64,000 nt of DNA from Anagrus nilaparvatae (Eukaryota; Arthropoda; Insecta; Hymenoptera; Mymaridae): contig JAKSXM010000237.1 of assembly GCA_022575985.1 (NCBI GenBank), forward strand, positions 6,590,501-6,654,500. The letters are read 5' to 3'. A model generated the notes under the pieces. It had not been told where the DNA came from and did no database searches. It worked only from the letters and a program-made list of their open reading frames with translations. This document shows positions 26,045-36,128 of this stretch, one piece after another (position 1 is the first letter of the stretch; each line of letters starts with the position of its first letter). Made by a program: the position numbers and the translations under genes.

Positions 26045-27701
26045 CTGCAAAAATTATAGCATTTAATCAAATATTTAATTATAATATTAAATTATGCATA
26101 TTATGTATTATATTTTAAAATACATAAAGCTGTCCAAAAGTAAAACTTTATGACCTTAAACCATGAAAAAACTTTTTATACCCATGCCCCTAAACATTGC
26201 TTTTAATTAACATAGTCCCAAAAATAAATGTTTTAACAATTTTAACTTATTTTTTTTTTCTGCCAAGCGCTGACTCTTCAAATGTTCAAATCTTTTTATA
26301 CATGGATAAGACTGAAGTCTCTTAAAATTTCAAACTTCTAGTTCAATACATGAAAGTTTCGAATAAATAAAAATTTTGAAATTTCAAACTCTTTATTGGT
26401 CAATAATAGTTTCATAACAAATCTTTAGAATTTATTTCCAAATGTAAAAAACAAACGATGAAAAACGTTTTTTGAGAATAAAAAACACCAAATAAATTAT
26501 GTATGATAAAATAACTACTACAGTAGTTATTTTACCATATAAATATATTTTTTTTAAAGGGGTAAAATACTTATAAGATACTTATTGCGTTATAAAATTA
26601 AAAATTTCTCATAGTAAAAAATGTTAGTATTTTAACACTAGGTATTAAAGGTGTGTGGTTACCCCAAAGTCGGGTCGGGTATCCAAAATGTGTGGTTTTT
26701 TGCTTCGAGTTTAGTCAAATTGGGGGTATCCATGGAAGCTTTCGATTCAAAAATGAAATTGCAGACCTTTTCCGAGAAGTTTCGGGCTTCACACGAATTG
26801 AAAAAAATACCGAAATTTCGGGTACCCGACCCAATTTTCGGGTCACCGCACACCTCTAATAGGTTTACATTCGTAAAATATAATATTTTAAAACAGATTC
26901 TGGTATTATAAATTTTATTTGAAATACATAAATTTTAATTAGGAAATCATTTTAAAAAGTCATTATTTTAGTATTAATATAATATTTAATTAACTTGCAA
27001 TTAATTTTTAATATTTCGAAAATTACTTGGGTTTTTTAAAATCAGCGTGTTTTACAAAAAAAAAATTTTTATTTTATTTTTGTAGATTTTTATTTACTTA
27101 CTTCTTCTGATCATTTAATGAGTTTCGCGCTTAGAATCGAGTTTCAAAATGCATTTTTTTATAATTATGACATTCAGCGCCTTAGCCTTTACGATTCGTG
27201 AAGCAATGCAAAGTTATTTTTTGCGCAGCTAAAGTCTTTTCGCGTTATAAATAGAAAAGGTCACTTTAGGCCACGGTGGAGTAGTATAGGCTGCCTTTAA
27301 ACGTCATAATTATTAAAAAAATAAAGAATGGAACTGCTAAAGAGATGTTATAGATAATAAAAAAAAAAAGTACTGGAACCTCAATTATCCGAACCGCAAG
27401 TATACGGATTCTAGATTAACCGGATAGGCATTTTGCCCAAAAAAATAAGATTTTATGTAAAAATTATTTTTAACACACAGTAAGGAGCATTTCTAAAATT
27501 ATACCCTCTCTAATGGCCTTTTTAAAAAAGATTTTATAATTTTATTCAAACAAAAATTTCGATAAAAAATTTTAAATAAATTTTTTCATTTTTTATTAAA
27601 CTTTATGGCTTTATTACCGGATATTTCATTATTCTTATAGATGCAGGTATAAATCTATTATAAAAATATTCCATTCATTTTTATATTTTTTATGAGTATA
27701 C
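26045..27701. other. AT-rich DNA upstream of the BEN exons, with a MITE
   Basis: No further BEN exon can be identified. At about 26648-26858 a short element has terminal inverted repeats (AGGTGTGTGGTTACCCC on the left, inverse of GGGTCACCGCACACCT on the right); the superfamily is unclear. A perfect small palindrome built on AAAATAACTACT lies near 26508-26535. A Tigger-like terminal remnant (CCTCAATTATCCGAACCG) is at about 27382-27400. Confidence 0.5.
27698..27701. repeat. Target-site duplication ATAC (left copy)
   Basis: Matches 62655-62658 exactly. Confidence 0.9.
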
Positions 27702-28448
27702 TGTTACGTATCCTGAGGTTTTATCCAAGGGATACGTAAATATAAATAATTATGAATATATGAAATATAAGTTTATCCTGGGGATATTGACTGCCCCAGG
27801 TATATTATATAAGTTGGTTTGGTGATTATTTGGTTGGTTTATAGTTAATGTATTTGTAGATGAGTTCGGGTTCGATCTAAGCTGGATGAACCTAACCTGA
27901 GGCTAAGTTCTTAATTACAGAAGGAATTGTCACTTACACAATAATAACTGATAACTGATTTGATATATAACTTTCACTTTATTGATTATAAGTAAATAAA
28001 ACTGTCTAAGTCTTTAAGTCGAGTAATTAAAGGTAGAACTGTAATAGAGTGGTAAGACTCTAAACGAAAGATAGTATTCTAATGGCTGGTTTGGGCGCCT
28101 GAAGGGCAATATATAATCTAATATGAATCTGCCCATATTCCGAGATTTTGAGGGAGACGTCCAATACAAAAAAGCGTCGGTCTCGTCACGTCCAATTAGC
28201 GAAGGCGTCCCTAATTATTACCGAGAATCGCGAGGTGGGATTTATGCAGTTTATAACGCCTAAATCCCTCCTAATTTACGTCATAGTTGACTTTTGGTCC
28301 CACGCTATTGTGCTAGATCAGCAACAGCGGAAATGCACCTGCGGGTTCCTATGTCGTCTGTAATATTAATACAGCTATCGGATATAGGGTTTACTATTTA
28401 TATATATCAAATGTTAGGCATATCAATTTTGACCTACCATACGTAACA
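27702..28448 (-). repeat. 3' LTR of the giant retroelement
   Basis: 747 bp, ending in the 10-bp inverted repeat TGTTACGTAT / ATACGTAACA. It is identical by eye to 61908-62654. In the sense (minus) direction it follows the polypurine tract, and contains an AATAAA about 465 bases in (27983-27978). The short plus-strand open frame at 28148-28363 is present in both LTRs and is antisense to the element. Confidence 0.96.
27978..27983 (-). terminator. AATAAA polyadenylation signal in the 3' LTR
   Basis: On the sense strand the LTR carries AATAAA, here placed as TTTATT on the plus strand. It is the only canonical hexamer I see in the LTR in that orientation and would define the end of R. The same signal at 62184-62189 lies in the 5' LTR. 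Confidence 0.6.
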
Positions 28449-28464
28449 TCTCCCTCCCTTCATT
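28449..28464 (-). promoter_or_regulatory. Polypurine tract (plus-strand primer)
   Basis: On the sense strand AATGAAGGGAGGGAGA abuts the 3' LTR directly. An unbroken purine run (apart from one T) at this position is the expected RNase H-resistant primer for plus-strand DNA synthesis. Confidence 0.85.
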
Positions 28465-28481
28465 CCAATCGTCCCGATTGG
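28465..28481. promoter_or_regulatory. Hairpin next to the polypurine tract
   Basis: CCAATCG-TCC-CGATTGG forms a perfect 7-bp stem with a 3-base loop, immediately inside the polypurine tract and followed by a G-rich run. The identical 17-mer recurs at 32904-32920. Confidence 0.75.
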
Positions 28482-28944
28482 GTCAGGTGGGGGAGATGGG
28501 GTTGAAGGCAGGGTTCCAAGGGGGTGGTAAATTTTAGAATTTTCTGTCAATAGTCAATGTCAATACATAATTATATAATATAAGTACATAATATAAAATT
28601 TTGATTAAATATTGATTTTATATAATTCTAAAATATATGTTTTATGATTATACATATAATGCTAATATTATAGTTTGTTTAATTAAAAAATTAAAAGTAG
28701 TAAAACTTGATTCTTGTAAAACATGTTTGAAAAACTTAATTTTTATATAAAAAAAATTTTTATAAAAGTAGTAAAATAATGAAAAACTTACATATTAAAA
28801 ACTTAATTTTTATAAAAAATTTAAAGTATAAAACTTGATTATTATAAAAATAGTAAAATAAGGAAAAAAAAACTATTTTATAAGATATGAAAAGAAATTT
28901 TTATAAAAAATAAGTGATGTTTTTGGATTTATCGACGCAGAATC
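28482..28944. other. AT-rich 3' untranslated segment after env
   Basis: G-rich start (GGTGGGGGAGATGGGG region) then A/T-rich sequence with loosely repeated GTAAAACTTGATT-like phrases. No coding region. Confidence 0.5.
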
Positions 28945-30915
28945 TTATGGAAGGTGCCAACTTAGTTCATTTATGGTTCTTTGACCTCTACTGTACTGTA
29001 CTAATTGTTCAGCAGGCATAATAATAATTGGGTTTCTTGGCACTTGGATTGGTTGGCTAATTGGTGTCTGTGGGCTGATTTCTGTGATTATTGGACTTTG
29101 GCTTATGTTGTCCTGTTGATTTCTTGTACCTGGAATCAGTCTAGAAAGATTAGTTTTTAAACCCCCGAGACAATATATTCCCAATTTACAGACGCTAAGT
29201 AGAACTATGATTACGATGATTATTATTAAAATTAAAAAAATATTTGATGAATTTGAATCAAATTTCATTTCAAGTTCCTTATACTCAGTCAACTTTTTTG
29301 CCTTTTCAATAATATCCCTTAGGTCAAATCCTGACTGTAAAGAGGTACTTTTAACGTTTGAAAAATTAATAGATTCATTTATAGTTTTGTAAACATTTGG
29401 TAAATATTTTTCATCAGTTTTATTTAGAATTGAAGCTAAGTTTAAATCAAGAGTGTTAAATAAAGTTGTATTAGTTTGTTCAACAAACTCTTGTGATGTT
29501 CTTAATGTAGCATACATAGATTTGCCTAAACAACCACTGTTAAGTTTTATTATGCCAAGTTTTGGTAAGGGCATTGTAACAGGAGCTAATCGGTCACAAG
29601 TTATAAAAATATTGTCGTTTTCAGTGGCAGAAAATGCCCAAGAATTTTCCAGAGATAGACGAATCCAATGACTTTTCGCCAATTTTTTGATCTTTATGTT
29701 ACATTCGTTTAAATCAAATTTTTGGCCTGTTAAAATTTTAATTTCACATTCACTATTATGGTCAATTGTTTGGGTGGGAGCAAAGTTTTTGCAAATATAG
29801 TTGTTTCTTATTTTTTTACAGTGTTGTAGATTTTCATATGTAATGGTTATGTAAGTTAACTTGTTTGATTCTAGAGCTACATATTCGAAACTAGGTAAAA
29901 TGTAAGTACATAAAGTTTGGTCTTGTAAATTTTGTCTAATTGGGAAGGGATTTAGTCTATAGAGGTCGAATCTAACATAATTTAATAAGGGTATTTGCAA
30001 AGAATAAATAAGCTGACCGTGAGTATAAATAACAGTTAATTTGGACATGTGGACTATGTCATTTACTGAATAAATGTTATTTTCCAATGGAAATTCAGCA
30101 TTTAGTGCTGATTCCTTTACTAATAGCATGGTGTGTTCTAATTGCTCTGGGTTCAGGAATTGTGGATGTATAGAACCTGATTGTGCACTTATTACTGCTT
30201 CGGTCAAGGTTTGGGCCTGAAGTTCATAATCTATAATCGCGTCTCTAATAACATTTAATGTGTTCATTACCAACAAATCATGTTTTACTCTCGAGGTCTC
30301 GTGTTTAATGGAGTCTAATTGTTTACTGAATTCATTGAAATGATTTTCAAATTCTGATAATTTTGAAGATATGACCTGAGTTTGATCTAAAAGTAATTTT
30401 GCTATATCTATTGATTTATTATAAGCCCTGGTTGCGATGTCCAATAATTGTTTGCCTTGTTCTTGATCAACGGTTCCAAATAGTATTCTTGAAATCTGGC
30501 CAATGAATTGTAAGGGAGCATCTCTTTTTGTTCTAGGTGAGGGTTTTTGATATACTGTTTTTAAAATGTTTTGAATTTCGCTTTCTGTAGCTGTAATTCT
30601 TTTACGCATTCCAGTGATATCTTCATTTGCAAAACAAGGTGAAAAACAGTATGGAATGGTTTGATTTATCCAAAGGTTTAACATCATGTTCGCTGTCAAT
30701 AAAGGAGTAAGGTCGATTTTGTTGAGAAGCTTCCATGAGATGTCTGAAATTCTGAGTCCATTGGTTCTTTCCAACAGTAGTCCAACATTTTGTTGAATAG
30801 GTTCAATTGAGGCGCCTTCAAAAGATTCTGAAGTCTTGATTATCCTACGAATAATATTTTGTTTTATAGGATGTTTCTTTTGAATTTTAATCTTATTAAA
30901 AGTGTGTTTTGTCAT
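28945..30915 (-). CDS. env: Env: baculovirus-F/errantivirus-type fusion glycoprotein
   Basis: 656 residues. A furin-type site RTKR lies at residues 128-131. It is followed directly by a hydrophobic stretch (APLQFIGQISRILFGT, about 133-148) in the position and style of the fusion peptide of baculovirus F proteins and gypsy-type Env. A long helical region follows. Near the C-terminus a strongly hydrophobic segment (about 559-581, ILIIIIVIIVLL) is the membrane anchor, with a cytoplasmic tail of about 75 residues. The role would be membrane fusion for cell-to-cell or germline transfer. The first 40 residues are basic and not a normal signal peptide. Since errantivirus Env is made from a spliced mRNA, the true N-terminus may come from an upstream exon. 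The frame is complete with no stops or shifts. Confidence 0.92.
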   Translation of the reverse strand: MTKHTFNKIKIQKKHPIKQNIIRRIIKTSESFEGASIEPIQQNVGLLLERTNGLRISDISWKLLNKIDLTPLLTANMMLNLWINQTIPYCFSPCFANEDITGMRKRITATESEIQNILKTVYQKPSPRTKRDAPLQFIGQISRILFGTVDQEQGKQLLDIATRAYNKSIDIAKLLLDQTQVISSKLSEFENHFNEFSKQLDSIKHETSRVKHDLLVMNTLNVIRDAIIDYELQAQTLTEAVISAQSGSIHPQFLNPEQLEHTMLLVKESALNAEFPLENNIYSVNDIVHMSKLTVIYTHGQLIYSLQIPLLNYVRFDLYRLNPFPIRQNLQDQTLCTYILPSFEYVALESNKLTYITITYENLQHCKKIRNNYICKNFAPTQTIDHNSECEIKILTGQKFDLNECNIKIKKLAKSHWIRLSLENSWAFSATENDNIFITCDRLAPVTMPLPKLGIIKLNSGCLGKSMYATLRTSQEFVEQTNTTLFNTLDLNLASILNKTDEKYLPNVYKTINESINFSNVKSTSLQSGFDLRDIIEKAKKLTEYKELEMKFDSNSSNIFLILIIIIVIIVLLSVCKLGIYCLGGLKTNLSRLIPGTRNQQDNISQSPIITEISPQTPISQPIQVPRNPIIIMPAEQLVQYSRGQRTINELSWHLP

Positions 30916-31523
30916 GATTTTTCTACTCGAAAGTTGCTTTGTTCCAATATTATATTTTTTTTGTTAATGTGAAAATAATTATATTATCTATGTAATTTCG
31001 AGGAGTCCGAAAATATTCTGAATTTCCTAAATATTTTAGTGTTTCAAAAATATTCTTATTGATTTTATATGGGTAAATTCTTTATTAAAGATTTACTCTT
31101 TGATAGAAAATTTCACTATTTTTTTTTTTTTTTTTTTTTTTTTTTATTTTTTTATAACTTGCTAATTTTTTATGAAATATTTAAATATAATGGTTAATTA
31201 ATAATTAATTAATAATCTTAAGGGGGTCGTTTATATGGTGGGAAAACATATATTCTACGTTTGTGCATTTGTATATGTTGGTGTTTTAAGCAAAAAAAAT
31301 TTTCTTTACGTTTGAAATGATAATAATAAGTTTCGTGAGTTGATTTGTGTATATGTGAGTGTATGCGTAAGTATGTGTGATTTATTTATTTTATATGATT
31401 TGTGATAATTTTTATAGAGATTTTTATATTATGTTATAGAAAAAGAAAAAAAGAAAAGTAAATAAAAAAAACATTTTTAAATTAAAGTGGCTGACCGTTT
31501 TTGTTGTTGGTTTTAATCCTTAT
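30916..31523. other. AT-rich spacer between env and the first AT-hook gene
   Basis: Contains a T-homopolymer of about 30 bases (31118-31145) and no convincing frame. An env splice acceptor may be here but I could not pick one with confidence. Confidence 0.5.
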
Positions 31524-32351
31524 TTAGTTTTTGAAATTCTTGTTAAAACCATGTACATATGCAATGGTTCTAATATTTAAAATTGGATAATCCTTGGTAT
31601 CCAAGTTACACCATTTGCATATGCTTTTTCCATAAGGGTTTTTGCGGTGACACTCGTTAATTTCGTCAATTTTTTTGCATTGTATTTTGTAATGATGTAT
31701 TTCACTTTTGGCTTGTTCATTTAATAATTGTAATTGATGTATATAGGCGTCTTTTTCTCGAAGTTGTTGATCCATAGTTGCTTGATGAAAATTTTGATTA
31801 TTGAGTGGGGAAAAAGCTGGTTCATTGGAATTATATGGGTAGTTTTGGTATATATTTGTAGCACTCGATGGTTGTATAAAATTGAATGCGTTTCCAATTA
31901 TTGTATCTTGTATTATAGTAGGTTGATTGTTTTCGGCTAATGTATCAATATCATTATCAATAAAACTTTGAGGAGAATTTGAAAAATTTTCTGTATGTTG
32001 AATGTTTCGTCCTTCATTTATAATTAAGTTCAATGATTCGTTACTAGTATTGCTTTCTTTACCAAAATCAATCAGTTCTATTTTTTTACATATGTTATTT
32101 TCTGATTCTGTCCATTGCTGTTCTTCATTTACAGCGGTTGTTATTTGCGTAGCTTTTTGGTTTTCATTTATTATTGTTTCAAGTGTTGTTTTTCTGACTT
32201 TATTTGGTTTATCATAATTTCTTGGTCTGCCAGGGCGTCTTAATGAAATTGGATTTTCAAATGATCCGTCTGGTTCGTTTTCATATTTTCTTTTCTTTTT
32301 ATGTGCGTATTTTATTTTTAGTTTAATTGGTTCTACAGTGATGTTATTCAT
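31524..32351 (-). CDS. AT-hook / Cys-His cluster accessory protein A
   Basis: 275 residues, ATG at 32351. The order is a basic N-terminus, the segment GSFENPISLRRPGRPRN with an AT-hook core GRP flanked by Arg (about residues 38-46), and a long polar Asn/Gln/Ser-rich middle. A short coiled-coil (about 195-225) follows, then a C-terminal cluster ECHRKN...CKWC (about 232-248) that could bind zinc. The same start (GSF-NPI) and the same C-terminal cluster are found in the protein at 33109-33777, so the two are diverged duplicates. AT-hooks bind the minor groove of AT-rich DNA. A chromatin-tethering or transcription role for the element is my inference. I do not recognise a named family for the C-terminal cluster. 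Confidence 0.8.
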   Translation of the reverse strand: MNNITVEPIKLKIKYAHKKKRKYENEPDGSFENPISLRRPGRPRNYDKPNKVRKTTLETIINENQKATQITTAVNEEQQWTESENNICKKIELIDFGKESNTSNESLNLIINEGRNIQHTENFSNSPQSFIDNDIDTLAENNQPTIIQDTIIGNAFNFIQPSSATNIYQNYPYNSNEPAFSPLNNQNFHQATMDQQLREKDAYIHQLQLLNEQAKSEIHHYKIQCKKIDEINECHRKNPYGKSICKWCNLDTKDYPILNIRTIAYVHGFNKNFKN

Positions 32352-33108
32352 TTTGAATCTTGAATCGTACTGAAGGTGTGTAAAATGATGATGACAAAAT
32401 ATGATAAAAGATGGTTAATGAGGAGAAAAGGTTTTTAATCTAGATATTTTATAACAGTAAAGGGGTCATATTTTATGCGAAAGGATGTGATTTTATATTT
32501 TTATCTGAGTTTTAAAGATATTCTTTTTATTTCAATTTTTAGAACAAGTTTAAGATTTCATGAGAAAAAAATTTTTAGAATTTATTGACTGTCTTTTGAT
32601 AAGGTATTGGCAGCAAATTCGGGTTAAAAAAAAATTGTTATTCAGCTAAGCTGTCAATATAATATAATGATTATCTGTAACATTGCTGTATTTCTGTCTA
32701 TTTGTAAATCAAGCTATTTATATGAACTGAAGGGTTAAAATTAAAAAAAATCATACAATTTCAACAACTTTTGTGATTTTTGCTGTAATAATTATAAAAT
32801 TATATGTAATTGAACAAAATAAAGGTGTTTTTATATTTATTTGGGATGGGATTGTTGTATTTTTATATTTTACTATATATATAATATCTCCCTTCCCAGG
32901 ATTCCAATCGTCCCGATTGGGATAGATTGCAGGGGGGGGGAGGTGATTTTTCTTTTTCGATTTATAGTGAGTTAGAAAAGAATTTTGAAAGAATATTAAT
33001 GAAAGACAGAAATTTGGAGTTTGTTCTTATTTGTGTATGAATTTTATGGTTCTTACATATATAATGATTGATATTACTTGTATGTTTATTTTAGAATATG
33101 TTACTTTT
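32352..33108. other. Spacer between the two AT-hook genes, with the second polypurine/hairpin block
   Basis: Apart from the block at 32886-32940 the sequence is AT-rich and has no coding potential that I can support. Confidence 0.5.
32886..32940 (-). promoter_or_regulatory. Internal copy of the polypurine-tract/hairpin block
   Basis: On the plus strand TATCTCCCTTCC is followed by ATTCCAATCGTCCCGATTGG and then a run of ten Gs. This repeats the order at the 3' LTR (pyrimidine run, 7-bp hairpin, G-rich run) at 28449-28500. On the sense strand it gives a purine run with two pyrimidines. It may be an internal plus-strand start, a relic of a tandem duplication that also doubled the AT-hook gene, or a transcription-factor site. 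Confidence 0.6.
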
Positions 33109-33777
33109 TTACTGTTTGTCTTTGTTTATATTTCCACATACATATGATATATGCTTAATGGCTAGTGATGGCATTGTGTTGGTAGATTGTTTGCACCAAT
33201 TACATTTAGAATTTGGTCTGTTATTTTTGCGGTGACATTCTCTTGTAATTTCAATTCTCCGAGTAAGGTTAACTAGGAAAGCTCGTCGTGATTCTAGTCT
33301 CTTATTTTCTTCTTGGAGTTCTCTAATTTCCAGTCTTTTCTTTTGGATGTCTTCGGTTAATGATGCACTATAATCAAAGGAAATTTGTTCCTGATCTATA
33401 AGTTTATGATTTTTATCTTGTAATGTTTCTGTGAATCTTGAAATCTGATTGTTTGTTAATACTGTAGTATTAATTTGTTCTTCAGGAACCGTATGTTCGT
33501 CCTCGATTTTTATTATCTCAGGAGTCAAACTATCTTCGAAATACACTGGTTCTGTTTTAAATTCCATTTCGTTTTCCCAACTTTTAGTTGTGTTAGTTGT
33601 TATTTCAAAATCCTCATTTGTTTTACTTTTTGTAGTTTTCCAAGTATTGTCAACTACTTTGATGGATTTTATTATTTTTTTCGGTCTCCCGACTTGTCTT
33701 TTTCCGATTGGGTTGTCAAAGGAACCTAATGCACTTTTATTTATCACTATTTTATGTATAGAACTTTTCGTTTCCAT
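33109..33777 (-). CDS. AT-hook / Cys-His cluster accessory protein B
   Basis: 222 residues, ATG at 33777. It has an N-terminal GSFDNPIGKRQVGRPKK with an AT-hook-like GRP core (about residues 25-31). An acidic middle includes a KIEDEH stretch and is followed by a heptad-rich coiled-coil (about 145-170). The C-terminal cluster ECHRKN...CNWC (about 181-196) leads into an ISYVCG ending that matches protein A. Its length differs from A mainly in the middle. The gene lies on the sense strand, 3' of the accessory region and 5' of protein A and env, so it could be expressed from spliced sense transcripts. The function is unknown; a DNA-binding accessory role is inferred. Confidence 0.8.
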   Translation of the reverse strand: METKSSIHKIVINKSALGSFDNPIGKRQVGRPKKIIKSIKVVDNTWKTTKSKTNEDFEITTNTTKSWENEMEFKTEPVYFEDSLTPEIIKIEDEHTVPEEQINTTVLTNNQISRFTETLQDKNHKLIDQEQISFDYSASLTEDIQKKRLEIRELQEENKRLESRRAFLVNLTRRIEITRECHRKNNRPNSKCNWCKQSTNTMPSLAIKHISYVCGNINKDKQ

Positions 33778-35389
33778 TGTCTTATTTTATTCAACTGGTC
33801 AATATTTAATAAACGTTAGTTACGTACTGAAGTGGTAAAAAAAAAATTTTTATTTATTTAAATTGAGTATAAGTTTCGAATTTTTAAAGAAAGGAATTCT
33901 TAGAATTTTGCGTGAGACGATAAGTAATGTACTTTTTACTTTTGCTGAGTTAGAATAACTTAAGGAGATAAAACTTTAGCTATTGAATTTGTATTTAAAA
34001 TCATATAGTCTCACTCGAATTTTTATGATTTCTTAATTTGTTTCTAAAAAAAAATTTTATAAAAGAATTTATTGAAAATATTGAAAAAAAAAAATCATAC
34101 AGCTTTGACAGATTTTATCATTTTTGACTGATTTATAATAAATTAATTTACTTTGGAAAAGCAATAATTTCTTAAAAATATTGGAAAAAAAATTGTACAA
34201 TTTCGATAAATTTTATGATTTTTGAATGATGTCTATTAATTTATGGGGTTAAAATTAATAAATTTTATAAATTTCAATTCATAAGCTAAGAATTTATTAA
34301 AATTATTGGGAAAAAATTATACAATTTCTCTAAATTTTATGATTCTTGAACTATTTATAGTAAAAGAGTTAAAAGTTGTTAATTTTTATAAATTTTAGTA
34401 TAATTTAGCTTATAGATTAAGAATTTATTTAAATTTTTGGAAAAAATCGTATAATTTCTATTAATTTTATGAATTTTGAATTTTTTATAAAAATTTAAAG
34501 GGTTAAAATTGATAATTTTTATAAATTTTTAGTGTAATTTAACTTATAAATTAAGAATTTGTTTAAATTATTGGAAAAAATCGTATAATTTCTATTAATT
34601 TTATGAATTTTGAATTATTTATAAAAATTTAAAGGGTTAAAATTGATAATTTTTATAAATTTTTAGTGTAATTTAACTTATAAATTAAGAATTTGTTTAA
34701 ATTATTGGAAAAAATCGTATAATTTCTATTAATTTTATGAATTTTGAATTATTTATAAAAATTTAAAGGGTTAAAATTGATAATTTTTATAAATTTTTAG
34801 TGTAATTTAACTTATAAATTAAGAATTTGTTTAAATTATTGGAAAAAATCGTATAATTTCTATTAATTTTATGAATTTTGAATTATTTATAAAAATTTAA
34901 AGGGTTAAAAACTTATAATTTTGCAATTTTTTATAAAATTTAGTATAAAAATTGAGATTTTATCAATTGATAAGAGAATTTATAGTTAATTTAGAAAATC
35001 GTGAAATTTCGTAAATTTTATGATTTTTATATGAAAATATTATAATTTAAAGGGTTAAAAACTTATAATTTTGCAAATTTTTATAAAATCTAGTATAAAA
35101 ATTGAGATTTTATCAATTGATCAGAGAAAATTTTGAATTTGTATGAGAGTACAGAAATTTAAAAAAAACTATATTATATCGCCCTCTATTGAATTTTTGT
35201 TAGTATTTTCTGATGGGTATTTACATAAATGATGCTGTATGTCGTTTGTGGCAGCAGTGTCAATCAATATTTTTCACATTCGATATTCCTTCTTGTTTAT
35301 ACATACATATAATTTTTGTCGTCTGTTATTCTCGTTACTGCACGAGGTATTGTTTATCTTTTGTATAAGTAGATTAAAGTTTTTATTAT
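33778..35389. repeat. Noncoding tandem repeats of 134 bp and related units
   Basis: The phrase GGGTTAAAATTGATAATTTT recurs at 34500, 34634, 34768 and (altered) 34902, an exact 134-bp period. More diverged units extend back to about 34040. A different unit of about 150 bp (AAACTTATAATTTTGCAA) is present twice at 34905-35110. The final 250 bp before 35390 is unique and would hold the promoter of the membrane-protein gene. Confidence 0.85.
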
Positions 35390-35836
35390 ATGAAAAAAAT
35401 GAATAATTTTGCATTAATTCTTTCCGGTGAGTATATTGTGTGAATTATTTTTTTATTATTTGTTGTTTTTAGTTTATTTATTTAATTTTTTTATACTTAT
35501 TTTGTTACAGGAGTAGTTGGTGTAGTCCAGGCTCTATGTCCTCAGGGTTTGCATTATGTTTCTGGCGAGTGTCGTCCTTTTATATTAGGTAATAATTAAA
35601 TACTTTTTTTTTTTATAATTAAATGGAAGGGGTATTGATATTTTTATTTGTTTTTAGCTGGAAATGAGGAGAATTCTAGTTACATTCTTTGGATGGTTTT
35701 ATTTTTCGTTTTCATCCTGGTGTTGTTGCTATTTACTCTAGGATGGTTTTTTTGGAGGAGGTTTTTTTCTGATTCAGTTGAGGATCGAGTGTCTTTACGT
35801 TATCCAAATCTTTTTACTATTATTTTTAGGAAATAA
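35390..35836 (+). CDS. Three-exon single-pass membrane protein, 97 aa (antisense to the element)
   Basis: Exons 35390-35426, 35511-35588 and 35658-35836 join in frame through consensus introns (GTGAGT...TTGTTACAG and GTAATA...TGTTTTTAG). The protein starts MKKMNNFALILS and continues hydrophobic to about residue 20 (a cleavable signal peptide). A short ectodomain of about 27 residues with two cysteines and one N-x-S site follows. A transmembrane helix (about 47-69, WMVLFFVFILVLLLFTLGW) leads to a basic cytoplasmic tail. AATAAA at 35853-35858 lies 17 bases after the stop. No family is recognised. The topology recalls small viral type I membrane proteins; the role is unknown. The individual exons are too short to be found by simple ORF searches, so the splice model is what supports the gene. 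Confidence 0.72.
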
Positions 35837-35838
35837 TG

Positions 35839-36128
35839 TAAATAATATGTAAAATAAAATCTTCCTTTACCATAATGTATTGTTTATAGATTTATTTATT
35901 TCCTTGACTTTATACTGGTATTTATTTTAATACGTTTATTAAATAGTTTAAATTTATTTATTTAATTTTTATTTGTTTATTTATTTATTTATTTGTTCAA
36001 ACATTCTGCTAGTTATAGTCCATTAAAAATAATTATTGGGTTGACTTGATTTTGTGGTTTTTAATGTTGTAAAGCTATTTTTATTCCGAAAATTGTGTTT
36101 GTTTTTTGTTTTTTTTATTTTTACGTAA
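35839..36128. other. AT-rich spacer
   Basis: Contains the polyadenylation signal of the membrane-protein gene (35853-35858) and TTTA-rich sequence; nothing else. Confidence 0.5.

Noticed and set aside
28148..28363. 71-codon plus-strand frame, also at 62354-62569
   Set aside because: It lies inside both LTRs, antisense to the element, with no recognisable domain; its identity in the two places only reflects LTR identity.
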